Positions 52,538-61,228 are shown, counted from the stretch's first letter. The stretch is DNA of 64,000 nucleotides from Alphaproteobacteria bacterium (GCA_028281325.1 JANQKC010000004.1:59375-123374), one strand, 5' to 3'. Made by a program: numbers and translations. The notes: generated by a model not told the origin, from the sequence alone.

Positions 52538-53272
52538 TTAGACCTTTCGGAAGATCGCGTTGGCGCCCAGTCCGGCGAGCACGGCGATCACGATCGCCCC
52601 AATGCCGTAGAGCGCCGGGTAGGCGTAGGCCATGCGATAGACCTCGGCGCCGATTCCCGCCTTGGTCACCAGCAATGGGGTGGATTTGATGCTGGCGACT
52701 TCGCCGTCGCGCACCAGCATCGCCTTGATGTTGTAGTAGCCGGTCGGCAGGTTCGCGGGCAAATACAGGTCCGCGCGAAAGAGTTGTCCGCCCAACAGTT
52801 TAACGTTCTCCTCGAGCGTGCCGTAACGGCCGATCCGTTGCATGTTGCGGACCAGCGCATCGCGAAACTCGGCTTTCTCGGCGGGGCCGACCTCGGATTC
52901 CGATTTCAGATCGAGATACTCGACGCCGATTTGATGCTCTTCGCGGGTGCGTAAAGGCAGCCATTCGTCGAGCGTGTCACTCGCCAGGACCTGGTAGAAG
53001 GACGGCGCCTCAACGAATTGCAACGTGTCGCGGTTGATCCAGATACCGGCGATTCGCTCCTTGCGGCGTACGGTGATCGAATGCCGCGGCCCCTCGACGA
53101 TCACCACCACTTTCCCGTCGCCCTCGATGGCCCCGAACAGCAGCACTTTGGTGCCGGTGAAGCCGGTGGTGATCTTGACGACGCTTTCCGAGATATCGGC
53201 GACAAGCGGCTCGGCGCGCGCCGGTAAGGCGCATCCGACCAGGATCAGCAGGGCGATGACTGGGCGCATCAT
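52538..53272 (-). CDS. TIGR02186-family membrane-anchored protein
   Basis: The 244-residue protein begins with a signal peptide (MMRPVIALLILVGCALPARA), has an exported domain (about 20-215) and ends with one membrane span (LYGIGAIVIAVLAGLGANAI) and a short basic tail. This matches the alphaproteobacterial TIGR02186 family, usually beside TSUP transporter genes and of unknown function. It starts 2 bp after the TauE/SafE stop, behind GGGGGA, so the two are co-translated. It may assist or gate the exporter, but that is inference. Confidence 0.85.
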   Translation of the reverse strand: MMRPVIALLILVGCALPARAEPLVADISESVVKITTGFTGTKVLLFGAIEGDGKVVVIVEGPRHSITVRRKERIAGIWINRDTLQFVEAPSFYQVLASDTLDEWLPLRTREEHQIGVEYLDLKSESEVGPAEKAEFRDALVRNMQRIGRYGTLEENVKLLGGQLFRADLYLPANLPTGYYNIKAMLVRDGEVASIKSTPLLVTKAGIGAEVYRMAYAYPALYGIGAIVIAVLAGLGANAIFRKV

Positions 53273-53274
53273 GA

Positions 53275-54195
53275 TCAATGTCCCCCGCCCAAGCCCAGCG
53301 AATACACGTCGTCCGGCGTTACAACGAGGTCGAAAGCGAGCTTGATGCAAACGCCCAGCACCATCAGCGCCAGCAAGCCCCGAAGCTGCTCGCCCTTGAG
53401 GTAGGCCCCGACCTTGGTGCCGATCTGCGCGCCGACCACCGCGCCGAGCAGCAGGATCAACGCCAGCACGATATCCACGGTCTGATTGAGATAGGCCTGG
53501 AAGAAAGTGGCGTTGGCGGTGACGAAGATGATCTGCAACAGGGACGTTCCGACGACGACCGCGGTCGGCATGCCGAGCAGGTAGATCATGGCGGGCACCA
53601 TGACGAAGCCGCCGCCGACGCCCATGATCGATGCCAGGACGCCGACGGAAAAGCCGACGCCCAGCGGCAGAAGCGCGCTGATATAGAGCTTCGACCGGCG
53701 GAACCGCATCTTGAACGGCAGGCCGTGCAGGAAGTTATGCTGATGCAGTTTGCGGCGGGGGGCGGTGGCGGATTGGCTGCGCTTGATGGCGCGGATGCTT
53801 TCCACCAGCATCAGGAAACCGATGATTCCCAGGAACACCACGTAGCAAATCTTGATGACCAGATCGATCTGGCCGAGCGCCCGCAACTCCTTGAACAAAT
53901 AGACGCCGAAGGTCGATCCGATCAGGCCGCCGACGAGCAGGACCATGCCCATCTTGAAGTCGACATTGCCGCGCCGCCAATGGGCCATGACGCCGGAAAC
54001 GGACGAGGCGACGATTTGGTTCGCCTCGGTGCCGACCGCGACCGGCGATGGGACACCCATGAAGATCAGAAGCGGCGTCATCAGGAACCCGCCGCCGACG
54101 CCGAAGATCCCGGACAGCATGCCGACTCCGGCGCCCATTCCGAGCAACAGGAACACGTTCACCGACATTTCGGCGATGGGCAGATAGATATGCAA
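53275..54195 (-). CDS. TauE/SafE (TSUP) family sulfite/sulfonate exporter
   Basis: The 306-residue inner-membrane protein has two repeats carrying FGVGGGFLMTPLLIF (about 28-43) and MGVGGGFVMVPAMIY, with about eight spans. MHIYLPIAEMSVNVF at the start is characteristic of an alphaproteobacterial TSUP subgroup. Members export sulfite, sulfoacetate or related anions. The neighbouring sulfite dehydrogenase, rhodanese and TIGR02186 genes favour sulfite as the substrate. It is coupled to the TIGR02186 gene. Confidence 0.9.
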   Translation of the reverse strand: MHIYLPIAEMSVNVFLLLGMGAGVGMLSGIFGVGGGFLMTPLLIFMGVPSPVAVGTEANQIVASSVSGVMAHWRRGNVDFKMGMVLLVGGLIGSTFGVYLFKELRALGQIDLVIKICYVVFLGIIGFLMLVESIRAIKRSQSATAPRRKLHQHNFLHGLPFKMRFRRSKLYISALLPLGVGFSVGVLASIMGVGGGFVMVPAMIYLLGMPTAVVVGTSLLQIIFVTANATFFQAYLNQTVDIVLALILLLGAVVGAQIGTKVGAYLKGEQLRGLLALMVLGVCIKLAFDLVVTPDDVYSLGLGGGH

Positions 54196-54304
54196 CGCCG
54201 TCGTATACTTTCTACAAGCGCCCCAAGGGTTCGCCGCAGTATTTCGATGCGATCGGACGGGAGGGACGCTGGTAAATCAGACTTTATTTTGAGTTGTGAC
54301 GCGC

Positions 54305-54332
54305 ATCATGCGCCGCGGACCGGGGAAGTCAA
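54305..54332 (-). promoter_or_regulatory. Candidate promoter for the tauE/TIGR02186 unit
   Basis: On the minus strand TTGACT (54332-54327) and CATGAT (54310-54305) are spaced by 16 bases, about 110 bases before the TauE/SafE start. The match to sigma-70 hexamers is moderate. Confidence 0.35.
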
Positions 54333-54419
54333 CTGAAAGCCCCGGCCGGTCGCGCGGATTTTTCGATTTTCGCGTCTTTTTGTCACAGATCACGGCCGAA
54401 CTGGACGTATCGCTGCGGT

Positions 54420-54764
54420 TTAGGCCCCGTGTACGACCGGGCCGCCGGCGGCTTTCCATCCCATGATGCCGCCCGCAAGGCGGTACATTTCGGTATAGCC
54501 GGCCCGCAGCAGCATTTCGGACGCGACACCGCAGCGCACGCCGCTGGCGCACATGAGCAGCAAACGTTTGTCCGCATGGTCGGGGATGTTGGTGGGGTTG
54601 AAATCGGAGAGCGGGATCAACGTCGCGCTCTGAATATGCTCCATGGCGTATTCATGCGGCTCCCGGACATCGACGAGGACGGCGTCGCCGCGCTCTATCC
54701 AATGACGAGCCGTTTGCGGATCGATCATCTCGACACGGGGCCGTTGCTGTTCGTTATCGCTCAT
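54420..54764 (-). CDS. Single-domain rhodanese-like sulfurtransferase
   Basis: The 114-residue protein is one rhodanese domain with active-site loop M-C72-ASGVR, VDVREPHEYAMEHI and RLAGGIMGW. It can carry sulfane sulfur as a persulfide. ATG 54764 has GGAG 9 bases upstream; a longer in-frame start at 54827 has no SD. It lies upstream of the TSUP exporter gene on the same strand, with a 224-bp gap that may hold a promoter. It is cytoplasmic. Confidence 0.9.
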   Translation of the reverse strand: MSDNEQQRPRVEMIDPQTARHWIERGDAVLVDVREPHEYAMEHIQSATLIPLSDFNPTNIPDHADKRLLLMCASGVRCGVASEMLLRAGYTEMYRLAGGIMGWKAAGGPVVHGA

Positions 54765-54900
54765 CGCGTGTGACTCCACGGGGACACAGCAAAAGTGAGC
54801 TTGGGGGCTCACCCTGTCAAGCCGCAAACGCCGAAACCGGCCGGGGTTTCACCGTGGCCACGGGCCATCCCGGCGTTTCGGATTGTCTGCGCGTTACCGG

Positions 54901-55659
54901 TTAGTTTCGGTAGTCGGAGCCTTCGCGGTCCAGCGTGCGTAGAATGCCTTCCCATTCGAGATCGCCATAGGTTCCATCGTCGAACTTCGCCTTGTACCGG
55001 GCGATGCTCTTGCTGCGGACCGGTTCCGGAACCTCGATCAGGTCGCCGTCGCCGGCCGCCGTCTGGATCTGGCACGCGGTCTCGAGGAAATACATCTTCT
55101 TGAAGGCTTCCTGGATCGACTTGCCGATGGTCAAGAGACCGTGGTTGCGCAGGATAATGCAATCGGCCTTGGCGCAGTCTCGGCCGAGGACTTCGCGTTC
55201 GTCGAGGTTGCCGCCCGCGACGTCGTAGTCGTGATACCCGATGCTGCCCAACACCAGCAGAGAGTGCTGGCTGATCGGGCGCAATCCGCATTTCTGCGCG
55301 GAAACCGCCACGCTGGACCGGGTGTGCAGATGCATCACGCAATTGGCGTCCGGCCGCGCCATCAGAACGCCGCTGTGGATCGTGAATCCGGCGTCGTTGA
55401 AATTGCCCGGCTCGCCGATGACGTTGCCGTCATAGTCCATCTTGACCAGGCTGGAGGCCGTGATCTCGTTGAAGAACTCGCCATACCGGTTGATCAGGAA
55501 ATGGCCGGGCTCGCCGGGGACCCGCGCGGACATATGGGTATAGATGAGGTCCGTCATGCGCAGCTTGTCCAGGATACGGTACAGCGCCGCCAGATTGCAG
55601 CGGGTTTCCCATTCCGCGTCGCTCATGTCCGTTTGCCGTTTCAGTGTCGTGACCGCCAT
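54901..55659 (-). CDS. Class II aldolase/adducin family protein
   Basis: The 252-residue protein has a class II aldolase/adducin fold with Zn ligands in MHLHTRSS and LRNHGLLT and the early THMSARVPGEPGHFL block. Family members cleave or epimerise sugar phosphates, decarboxylate, or have no known activity. GAGGAAGAC precedes the ATG. It is separated from the rhodanese gene by about 137 bp on the same strand, so co-transcription is possible but not clear. The substrate is unknown. Confidence 0.88.
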   Translation of the reverse strand: MAVTTLKRQTDMSDAEWETRCNLAALYRILDKLRMTDLIYTHMSARVPGEPGHFLINRYGEFFNEITASSLVKMDYDGNVIGEPGNFNDAGFTIHSGVLMARPDANCVMHLHTRSSVAVSAQKCGLRPISQHSLLVLGSIGYHDYDVAGGNLDEREVLGRDCAKADCIILRNHGLLTIGKSIQEAFKKMYFLETACQIQTAAGDGDLIEVPEPVRSKSIARYKAKFDDGTYGDLEWEGILRTLDREGSDYRN

Positions 55660-55769
55660 GTCTTCCTCGTCCTTGCCGTTCGGTGGGGTGTGGGCGCCGA
55701 TTCGCAGCCTAAGAGTAGAGCAACAGATTAGAGTAACCTGGCGGGAACGGCAAAACGGAAAGTCGGCGT

Positions 55770-56050
55770 TTAGGCATCTTCGACGGGCGACCCGCAGATA
55801 CCGTCGTCGGGCACGGCGTTGTTGAGTTCCCGGAACAGCCAGCTTTCCAGGGCTTGCAGCTTCGGCGGAAGATTTTCCAGCGGGCGGTGACGACGTAAGA
55901 GGCGGCCCGTGCGGTATCGACCGTTGGCGGGTCTAGCATGAGACGCCCCCCGTCCAAGACATGGACCCCGCCGCCCGAGCGGAACATGCCCGGATCATGA
56001 AATTTCGCCAGGACGTGCTGTACAAAGGCATCGAGGGAGAACCGGCGCAT
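55770..56050 (-). pseudogene. Small gene interrupted by a frameshift, unknown family
   Basis: Two reading frames look coding in sequence. From ATG 56050 one frame encodes MRRFSLDAFVQHVLAKFHDP and continues to about 55870. The other frame then gives LENLPPKLQALESWLFREL and ends at TAA 55770. The second frame has an in-phase TGA at 55995-55997 and no ATG, GTG or TTG after it, so it cannot start on its own. One missing or extra base around 55870-55940 would join them into a protein of about 90 residues. The end faintly resembles the C-terminus of LysR-type regulators. A sequencing or assembly error is possible. Confidence 0.5.
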
Positions 56051-56304
56051 AACACCCCTTGAGCATGCCGAATCGCTGTGATCGGATGGCGTGGTAACCA
56101 TTTGATTTACATTCGTTATTTGTTGCGCTGCCTGCGTCATTGTGACCCCGGTCATTGTCGCGCGAGTTGAACCTTTTATTAACGAGTTGTTTACAACAAT
56201 AAGCCGAGGCAGAGAGCTGGACTCGGCGGTTGATCATTGGCCCGCCGCGCCCGGACCTTCTGAGGTGTAGGTAGCGCTCCAGGCGCGATAACTGAGGCCA
56301 ATCG
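56051..56304. other. Intergenic region before the coiled-coil protein gene
   Basis: This 250-bp stretch is AT-richer than its surroundings, with ACAACAATAAG- and TTATTAACGAG-like runs. It probably carries promoters for the plus-strand coiled-coil gene and perhaps the frameshifted minus-strand gene. I found no convincing hexamer pair or conserved RNA. Confidence 0.4.
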
Positions 56305-59300
56305 ATGTCCGGTCGTTCTTCCACGGCAGCCAGTAAGCCGGCGAAATCCGCCGCGTCCAAAGGAACGAAAGCGGGCGCCAAGCCGGCGGCGGCGAAAGCG
56401 GCGAAGCCGGGGAAGGTGCCAAGGAGGAAGCCTGCCGCGTCGGCGGCCAACTCACCCGGCGTCCGGCTTTCGATTGCGGAGTCGCTGCCGGAACGCACGG
56501 GCAGCGAGCGTATATCCATCAAGGTCGAAGGACTGTTGAGCGGCGCCCGTTTGTCGCGCGGCCAGAACAGCGGCGACCATACGTGGTCGCTCAATTCCGA
56601 TGAGCTGGACAATTTGTTTTACAAGCCGGCGGAGCCGGATTTTGCGCCGCATGCCTTGACCGTCCGGGTCGTGAATGTCGAGGACGGCTTCGCGAACACG
56701 GTGGCCCTTTTCGATATAGACGTGGCGCCGGAGGCTGCATCGCGGGAACGGGCGCAACCGGCGACTCGGAATGCCGCGACCCGGCCCGATCTCGCGGCCC
56801 TCGAAGCTCGGCTTCGGGCCGAGGCGGAAGCGAAGATCGCGGCAGTGAAGGCGGAGGCGGCGGCCGAAACGGAGCGCCGCGTTATGGAGGCGCTGCAAAG
56901 CGTCGAGAGCCTGGAAGGGGATGACGACAGCCGCTTCAAAGAGGCGGAGGCCGCTTGGGCCGCCAACGCGGAGGCCCAGGTCGCCGAGGCGAAGGCGGCC
57001 GCGGACGCCGAGTTGGCGAAACTGGCGGCCAGAATCAAACAACTTGAAGCGGCGGCGGCCGAGACGACCAACGGTGATACGAAAGGCGCCAAGTCGGCGA
57101 TGAAAGCGCAGGTCGATGCCGCCGAATCCAAGGCCCGCGTGGCCGAGCAGGCGGTCGCCTATACGAAACAGGCCTTGGCCGAAATGACGCTACGCGCCGA
57201 ACAGGCCGAAGCGGCGCTCGACGATGCGAAGGGTAACGAGGATCGCACTCAAGAGCAGACCAAGGCGATCTCCGCGCTGGAGCAAGAGCTGCAATCGGTT
57301 CAGGGCGACCTCAAGGTGGCCCAAGCGACCCTGCAATCGAAGGACGCCGGCGCGGCCGCGTCCGCCGAATTGGAGAATCAGGTCGAAGCCCTGCGGAAGG
57401 AGCTGATCGCGGCGCAATCCGTCCTCGACAAGCGCGGCGCCGAGAATGTGGCCTTGGAAGAACAAGCGCAGGCGTTGCGCGACGAGTTGGCCGCGGCAAA
57501 GAAGGCGATCGCGTCGGAAGAGGCCGCCGTCGTTTCGACCGCGGAGTTGGAGGCGGACTCGCTGCGCGAGGAGCTGACGGGGGCGAAATCCGCGCTGGAA
57601 AAGCGCGACCGCGATCTGGCGGCGCTGGAAGACCGCATGCAGTCGTTGCGCGACGATCTGGTTGCCGCGCAGGTCGCGTTGCAGGAGCGGGAGGCCCAAG
57701 CGGGGTCGGTTGCCGCCCTTGAGGAACGGCACGCGCAGGCGACCGCCGCGGCGGCGCAGGAACTGCAATCCGCGCAGGCCGATTTGCAATCCGTCCGCAC
57801 CGATCTGGACGCCGCGCAAGCCGCGTTGAAGGAGAAGAATGCGCAAGCGGCGTCGACCGCCGCGCTTGAGGAAAACCATGCACAAGCGATCGCGGCGGCG
57901 GCGCGGGAGATGCAATCCGTCCGGGCCGAACTGGACGCCGCACAGGTTGCGTTGGCCGCGAAGGAGGCGGATGCCGCGGTGGCGCGGCAGGAACTGAAAG
58001 ACGCGCTTTTGGCGGACCATAGTCGGCAAATGGAGACGCTGCGCGAGGCGCATGCGGCGGACCTTTCCAAAAAGATCGCGGATGTGGAGCAGCGCACCGA
58101 GACGGAAATCGAAGAACGGCTGAACGCCGCCCGGTCCGAATGGGCCCATGAGGTCGAGGAGGCGGTGCAGCAAACCGTTGCCCAGGCGGTCGACTCGGCG
58201 GTTGCGAACGCAAAGTCCGAATGGGAAGCCGTCCATCAAGAGGAAGTGGCCGCGGCCCTTGCCGGTCGCGAGGACGAGGAGAAGCAGCGTCTGGCGGCGG
58301 CGCGGACCGGATGGGAAGAGGCCCAGGCGGCCGTGTTGGCGGAACGCGAGGCGAGTTGGCGCAAGGATATGGAAACCCGCCTCGAAGAGGCGACGCAGAC
58401 TTGGAAGATCGAGGAAGAGAAGCGCATCGACGCGGCGAAGTCGGCCTGGGAATCCGCGCAGAACGAATATCTTGCCGAACGCGACGGATTGCAGAAGATC
58501 GAACTCGAGGAACGGCTGCAGGAGTCGCGCGCCCAGTGGCTCGCCGAGGAAGAGGCGCGCCTTGCCGCGGTGCGAGGGGAATGGGAGGCGTCCCAGCGGC
58601 AAGCGCTGGCGGAACGCGACGCCTATTGGCAGACGGAGCTTAAAAAACAGACGGCCGGCGCCGAGGCGACGTCCTCGCCCGGTCACGTTGCGGCCCCGCC
58701 GCCGAACGCCGAAGCGGCGGCGCTGGAGGGCTCGCCGACGGTCTCGGAAGTCGATGCAAGACCGAAAGATGCGCCGGCGGTATCGGAAACACCGCCGGCC
58801 CCGGATGCCAAACCGGATCCGCACAAACCGGTCTGGATCGACGGCAGCGAATGGCAGTTGCGCGAATCGGCCGCGGACGGGGAGGAGAAGAAGGCCGGCT
58901 CGGTCATCGGCGTGACGGCGCGCAGCACGGTCGAGGGGGTCGGCGCCGTGCTCGGCATCTTCCGGTCGCGCGGCCTGAAACGCGTGGCGATGCTCGCCGC
59001 GGTGGTTGCCGGCGGCGTCTTTCTATACCCGTATGTCAAACCGATGCTTGGCGGTCTCGGCCCGTTGAGTTCGGATATCGCCGCCAAGGTCGAGTCCCTT
59101 GGGACGGGCGTCGGCGTCGGCGGCGGTTCCGGCGCAACGACCGGCGGCAGCGGCGGTGGTTCGTCTGCGATCTATCTGCGGTCGAGCGCCGTGAACATGC
59201 GGAACGGGCCGTCTATGCAGGCGGGCATCGTTGGCGTGGTGCAGCGTACTGCCTCGATCCAGCGGTTGGAAAAGCAGGGAAATTGGGTTCGGATCAGGAC

Positions 59301-59361
59301 GGCCAAGGGCAAGACCGGTTGGGTCCATAACTCCCTGGTGAGCGACCGTCCGGTTCGCTGA
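56305..59361 (+). CDS. Large coiled-coil protein with N-terminal Ig/cadherin-like domain, one membrane span and C-terminal SH3b domain
   Basis: The 1018-residue protein has four parts. Residues 1-50 are Ala/Lys/Pro-rich and basic. About 52-145 is a beta domain with RISIKVEGLLSGARLS, TWSLNSDELDNL and HALTVRVVN, as in repeat modules of large adhesins. About 155-800 is heptad-type Ala/Glu/Gln-rich coiled coil, with recurrent W-containing units after about 610. A span follows at 893-916 (RVAMLAAVVAGGVFLYPYVK), after a basic RSRGLKR. A Gly-rich linker leads to SH3b (953-1018). Positive-inside charge implies a cytoplasmic coil and a periplasmic SH3b that may bind peptidoglycan. Function is unknown; an envelope-organising role is inferred. 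Confidence 0.85.
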   Translation: MSGRSSTAASKPAKSAASKGTKAGAKPAAAKAAKPGKVPRRKPAASAANSPGVRLSIAESLPERTGSERISIKVEGLLSGARLSRGQNSGDHTWSLNSDELDNLFYKPAEPDFAPHALTVRVVNVEDGFANTVALFDIDVAPEAASRERAQPATRNAATRPDLAALEARLRAEAEAKIAAVKAEAAAETERRVMEALQSVESLEGDDDSRFKEAEAAWAANAEAQVAEAKAAADAELAKLAARIKQLEAAAAETTNGDTKGAKSAMKAQVDAAESKARVAEQAVAYTKQALAEMTLRAEQAEAALDDAKGNEDRTQEQTKAISALEQELQSVQGDLKVAQATLQSKDAGAAASAELENQVEALRKELIAAQSVLDKRGAENVALEEQAQALRDELAAAKKAIASEEAAVVSTAELEADSLREELTGAKSALEKRDRDLAALEDRMQSLRDDLVAAQVALQEREAQAGSVAALEERHAQATAAAAQELQSAQADLQSVRTDLDAAQAALKEKNAQAASTAALEENHAQAIAAAAREMQSVRAELDAAQVALAAKEADAAVARQELKDALLADHSRQMETLREAHAADLSKKIADVEQRTETEIEERLNAARSEWAHEVEEAVQQTVAQAVDSAVANAKSEWEAVHQEEVAAALAGREDEEKQRLAAARTGWEEAQAAVLAEREASWRKDMETRLEEATQTWKIEEEKRIDAAKSAWESAQNEYLAERDGLQKIELEERLQESRAQWLAEEEARLAAVRGEWEASQRQALAERDAYWQTELKKQTAGAEATSSPGHVAAPPPNAEAAALEGSPTVSEVDARPKDAPAVSETPPAPDAKPDPHKPVWIDGSEWQLRESAADGEEKKAGSVIGVTARSTVEGVGAVLGIFRSRGLKRVAMLAAVVAGGVFLYPYVKPMLGGLGPLSSDIAAKVESLGTGVGVGGGSGATTGGSGGGSSAIYLRSSAVNMRNGPSMQAGIVGVVQRTASIQRLEKQGNWVRIRTAKGKTGWVHNSLVSDRPVR

Positions 59362-59389
59362 TCCGGCGGGGATGGCCCCGACGTCCGGG

Positions 59390-60580
59390 TTAAGGCGTTG
59401 CCGCGCTGACGAGGTTTCCTTGGTCTTGATCTGTCGGGGATGCGGCGGCTTTCTTGGCCAACAGGGTAATCGCCCGTGGGCCGAAGCGCCGCGAGAGCCG
59501 GCAGAGGGTCTGCACCACCAAATCATCGATCAAGAACAATCCGCGATAGGCGAGTTTTCGAGAGCGATTGTTGCCGATGAGGTCGCAAAGCGGCTTGATC
59601 AAAGGCTTCACGACGGTCACGGCTTCGCGGCTGTCGACGGTTTGCCAATCGGCTTTCCGCAGTTCCGCAACGACGTGATCGACGTTGATCTCGTTGTCGT
59701 GGTCGCTGTGTTCGTAGTTTTCAAACACCCGGTGGATGAGGTTCTTGGCCGCCGTGCCGTCTTCGAAGAGTTTCGGCGTGTCGATCGGTTCGTGCAATCC
59801 GAAGTATTGCCGGGAGCACCGCACGGCTTCTCGGACGCCTTTCAAGGGATCGGGAAGATGGTGCAGCGAGCCGAAGGCGAGGATCGCGTCAAAGCAGGCG
59901 TCCTTGAAGGGCAGATTCAGGGCGCTTGCCTGGAAGAAGTCGCCGTTCGGGCTGGCCGCTTTGGCCATCAACAACTTGTTCCAGGAGATATCGATTCCTG
60001 TGAACTCAAAGTCATACCCGCCCAAGGTCGACGCCCATGTCATCGTCCGGGCGCTCGCGCACCCCACTTCGAGAACCGTTGAGCCCGGTTCCAAATGGCG
60101 CAGGAGGGTCTTTTCGCGGGGAATGTAGACGTTCCAATCGGGCCGACGGTGGATCACGTCGACGGCGCGGCGGCGCGTTTCTTCGTCCGCGGATTGTCTG
60201 TCGTAATACGCCATTTCCTCCCGGTTCCAGGTGCCGTCTTTCGTATCGGCTCGCTGCCGGAGCCGCGCAACGGTCGACTCGATGATGTCGTGCAACTCTG
60301 CCGGCAGGTCGGGGCGCAGTGCTTGCAACAGCTTTGTGTGATGGGGAACATCCGTATCTTCGTCCGAGAGCAGCAGGCCGACATGATCCCAGATCGGGTA
60401 AGCGGCTTTCCCGGCGCGTTCGAACAGAATGCCGCGGACGATATCGTCGTCCGGGCCAAGCTGGTTGGCGTATACGCCGTCGGTGGTGTGGCCGTTGCCC
60501 TGCGCCGTAACGGCGTAGCATTCCAACGCGTTTCCGTGGGTATTCGGGCATCTCAATTTTTCGATGAGTCGGCGGCGCAT
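59390..60580 (-). CDS. SAM-dependent methyltransferase with N-terminal Trm112-like segment
   Basis: The 396-residue protein begins MRRRLIEKLRCPNTHGNALE, like a Trm112-type zinc-ribbon start but with only one Cys visible in that stretch. The SAM loop VLEVGCASARTMTWA lies near residue 185. FTGIDISWNKLLMAKA, FQASALNLPFKDACFDAILAFGSLHHL and the product-side blocks follow. The C-terminal part (about 300-396) is basic and may bind a lipid or membrane. The target is unknown. I chose ATG 60580 at the conserved start; an upstream TTG at 60631 is possible. It lies 154 bp downstream of a minus-strand terminator, so it has its own promoter. Confidence 0.85.
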   Translation of the reverse strand: MRRRLIEKLRCPNTHGNALECYAVTAQGNGHTTDGVYANQLGPDDDIVRGILFERAGKAAYPIWDHVGLLLSDEDTDVPHHTKLLQALRPDLPAELHDIIESTVARLRQRADTKDGTWNREEMAYYDRQSADEETRRRAVDVIHRRPDWNVYIPREKTLLRHLEPGSTVLEVGCASARTMTWASTLGGYDFEFTGIDISWNKLLMAKAASPNGDFFQASALNLPFKDACFDAILAFGSLHHLPDPLKGVREAVRCSRQYFGLHEPIDTPKLFEDGTAAKNLIHRVFENYEHSDHDNEINVDHVVAELRKADWQTVDSREAVTVVKPLIKPLCDLIGNNRSRKLAYRGLFLIDDLVVQTLCRLSRRFGPRAITLLAKKAAASPTDQDQGNLVSAATP

Positions 60581-60734
60581 TTTGCTTGCTCGGCGTAGGT
60601 GAACGAATGAAAGGTCGATATTAGTCGTCAAAATGAGGCGGATTTATAGCGGATAAAGTTGCTCAAGTCTGCTTATGCGAAGCGGTCAGGTCGTCACTGT
60701 AAATCCGTCGTCTAATGCTCAGGAAAGGCCCAAG

Positions 60735-60760
60735 AAAAACGCCGCCCGGCAAGGGCGGCG
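60735..60760 (-). terminator. Strong terminator downstream of the micro-ORF
   Basis: On the minus strand an 8-bp perfect stem (60760-60753 with 60747-60740) closes a 5-base loop and is followed at once by TTTTT (60739-60735). It ends transcripts coming from the micro-ORF and possibly from tRNA-Thr upstream. Confidence 0.85.
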
Positions 60761-60838
60761 AGGGTTGAAACCGTTTGGTGGCACCGCGGTATTTTTCAGG
60801 GCCCGCGTTTGCACATGTTCGCTTGCGACAGCGAAGCG

Positions 60839-60919
60839 TCAGAGCGTGATCGAAGCGTCGTTGTCCAATCCACTCACCGTCGCCATCGCGGCGAACACCG
60901 TCACCAAGGGTTTAGACAT
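60839..60919 (-). CDS. Micro-ORF, 26 residues, unknown function
   Basis: ATG 60919 is preceded by AAGGAGG with 6-base spacing to the start, the best SD in this part of the window. The peptide starts MSKPLVTVFAAMATV, continues SGLDNDASITL and stops at TGA 60839. It has a hydrophobic centre (about residues 5-18) and an acidic, polar end. A strong terminator follows 78 bp later, so the unit is about 200 nt. It could be a small membrane peptide, a leader peptide or a bioactive peptide precursor. No family is known to me. Confidence 0.55.
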   Translation of the reverse strand: MSKPLVTVFAAMATVSGLDNDASITL

Positions 60920-60955
60920 TCGACCACCTCCTTTCGATTGTTGATCCATGCGAAG

Positions 60956-60985
60956 AGAATCGCGGTGAGTCGCCGAAAAAGTCAA
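60956..60985 (-). promoter_or_regulatory. Candidate promoter for the micro-ORF
   Basis: On the minus strand TTGACT (60985-60980) is followed after 18 bases by GATTCT (60961-60956), about 37 bases before the micro-ORF start. The -35 match is good (five of six); the -10 match is weak. Confidence 0.4.
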
Positions 60986-61043
60986 GCGCGACTCGTTTGC
61001 TACAAGGCTGCGCGACGCTGGAGGTAAAATGCGGGAGAGGAAA

Positions 61044-61119
61044 TGGTGCCCGCGGAGAGACTCGAACTCCCGACCTGAGGTTTACAAAACCCCTGCTCTA
61101 CCAACTGAGCTACACGGGC
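61044..61119 (-). tRNA. tRNA-Thr (UGU anticodon)
   Basis: The minus strand folds into a full cloverleaf. The acceptor arm GCCCGTG pairs with CGCGGGC, the D arm carries the usual AGCTCAGTTGGTAGAGC, the anticodon loop is TTTGTAA with anticodon TGT, and the T arm has GGTTCGA-type GAGTTCGAGTC. Discriminator A and an encoded CCA end at 61044. It lies on the same strand as threonine synthase just upstream. Confidence 0.96.
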
Positions 61120-61228
61120 ATAGGGTAATGACTTCGCCGCGCCATCCTCTACTCCGGCGGCCCCGGCCTGTCCAGTCCTTCATATGGGGACGGAACAGGC
61201 TGGCCGCCACGCGTGAGCGGCCGGGCGG

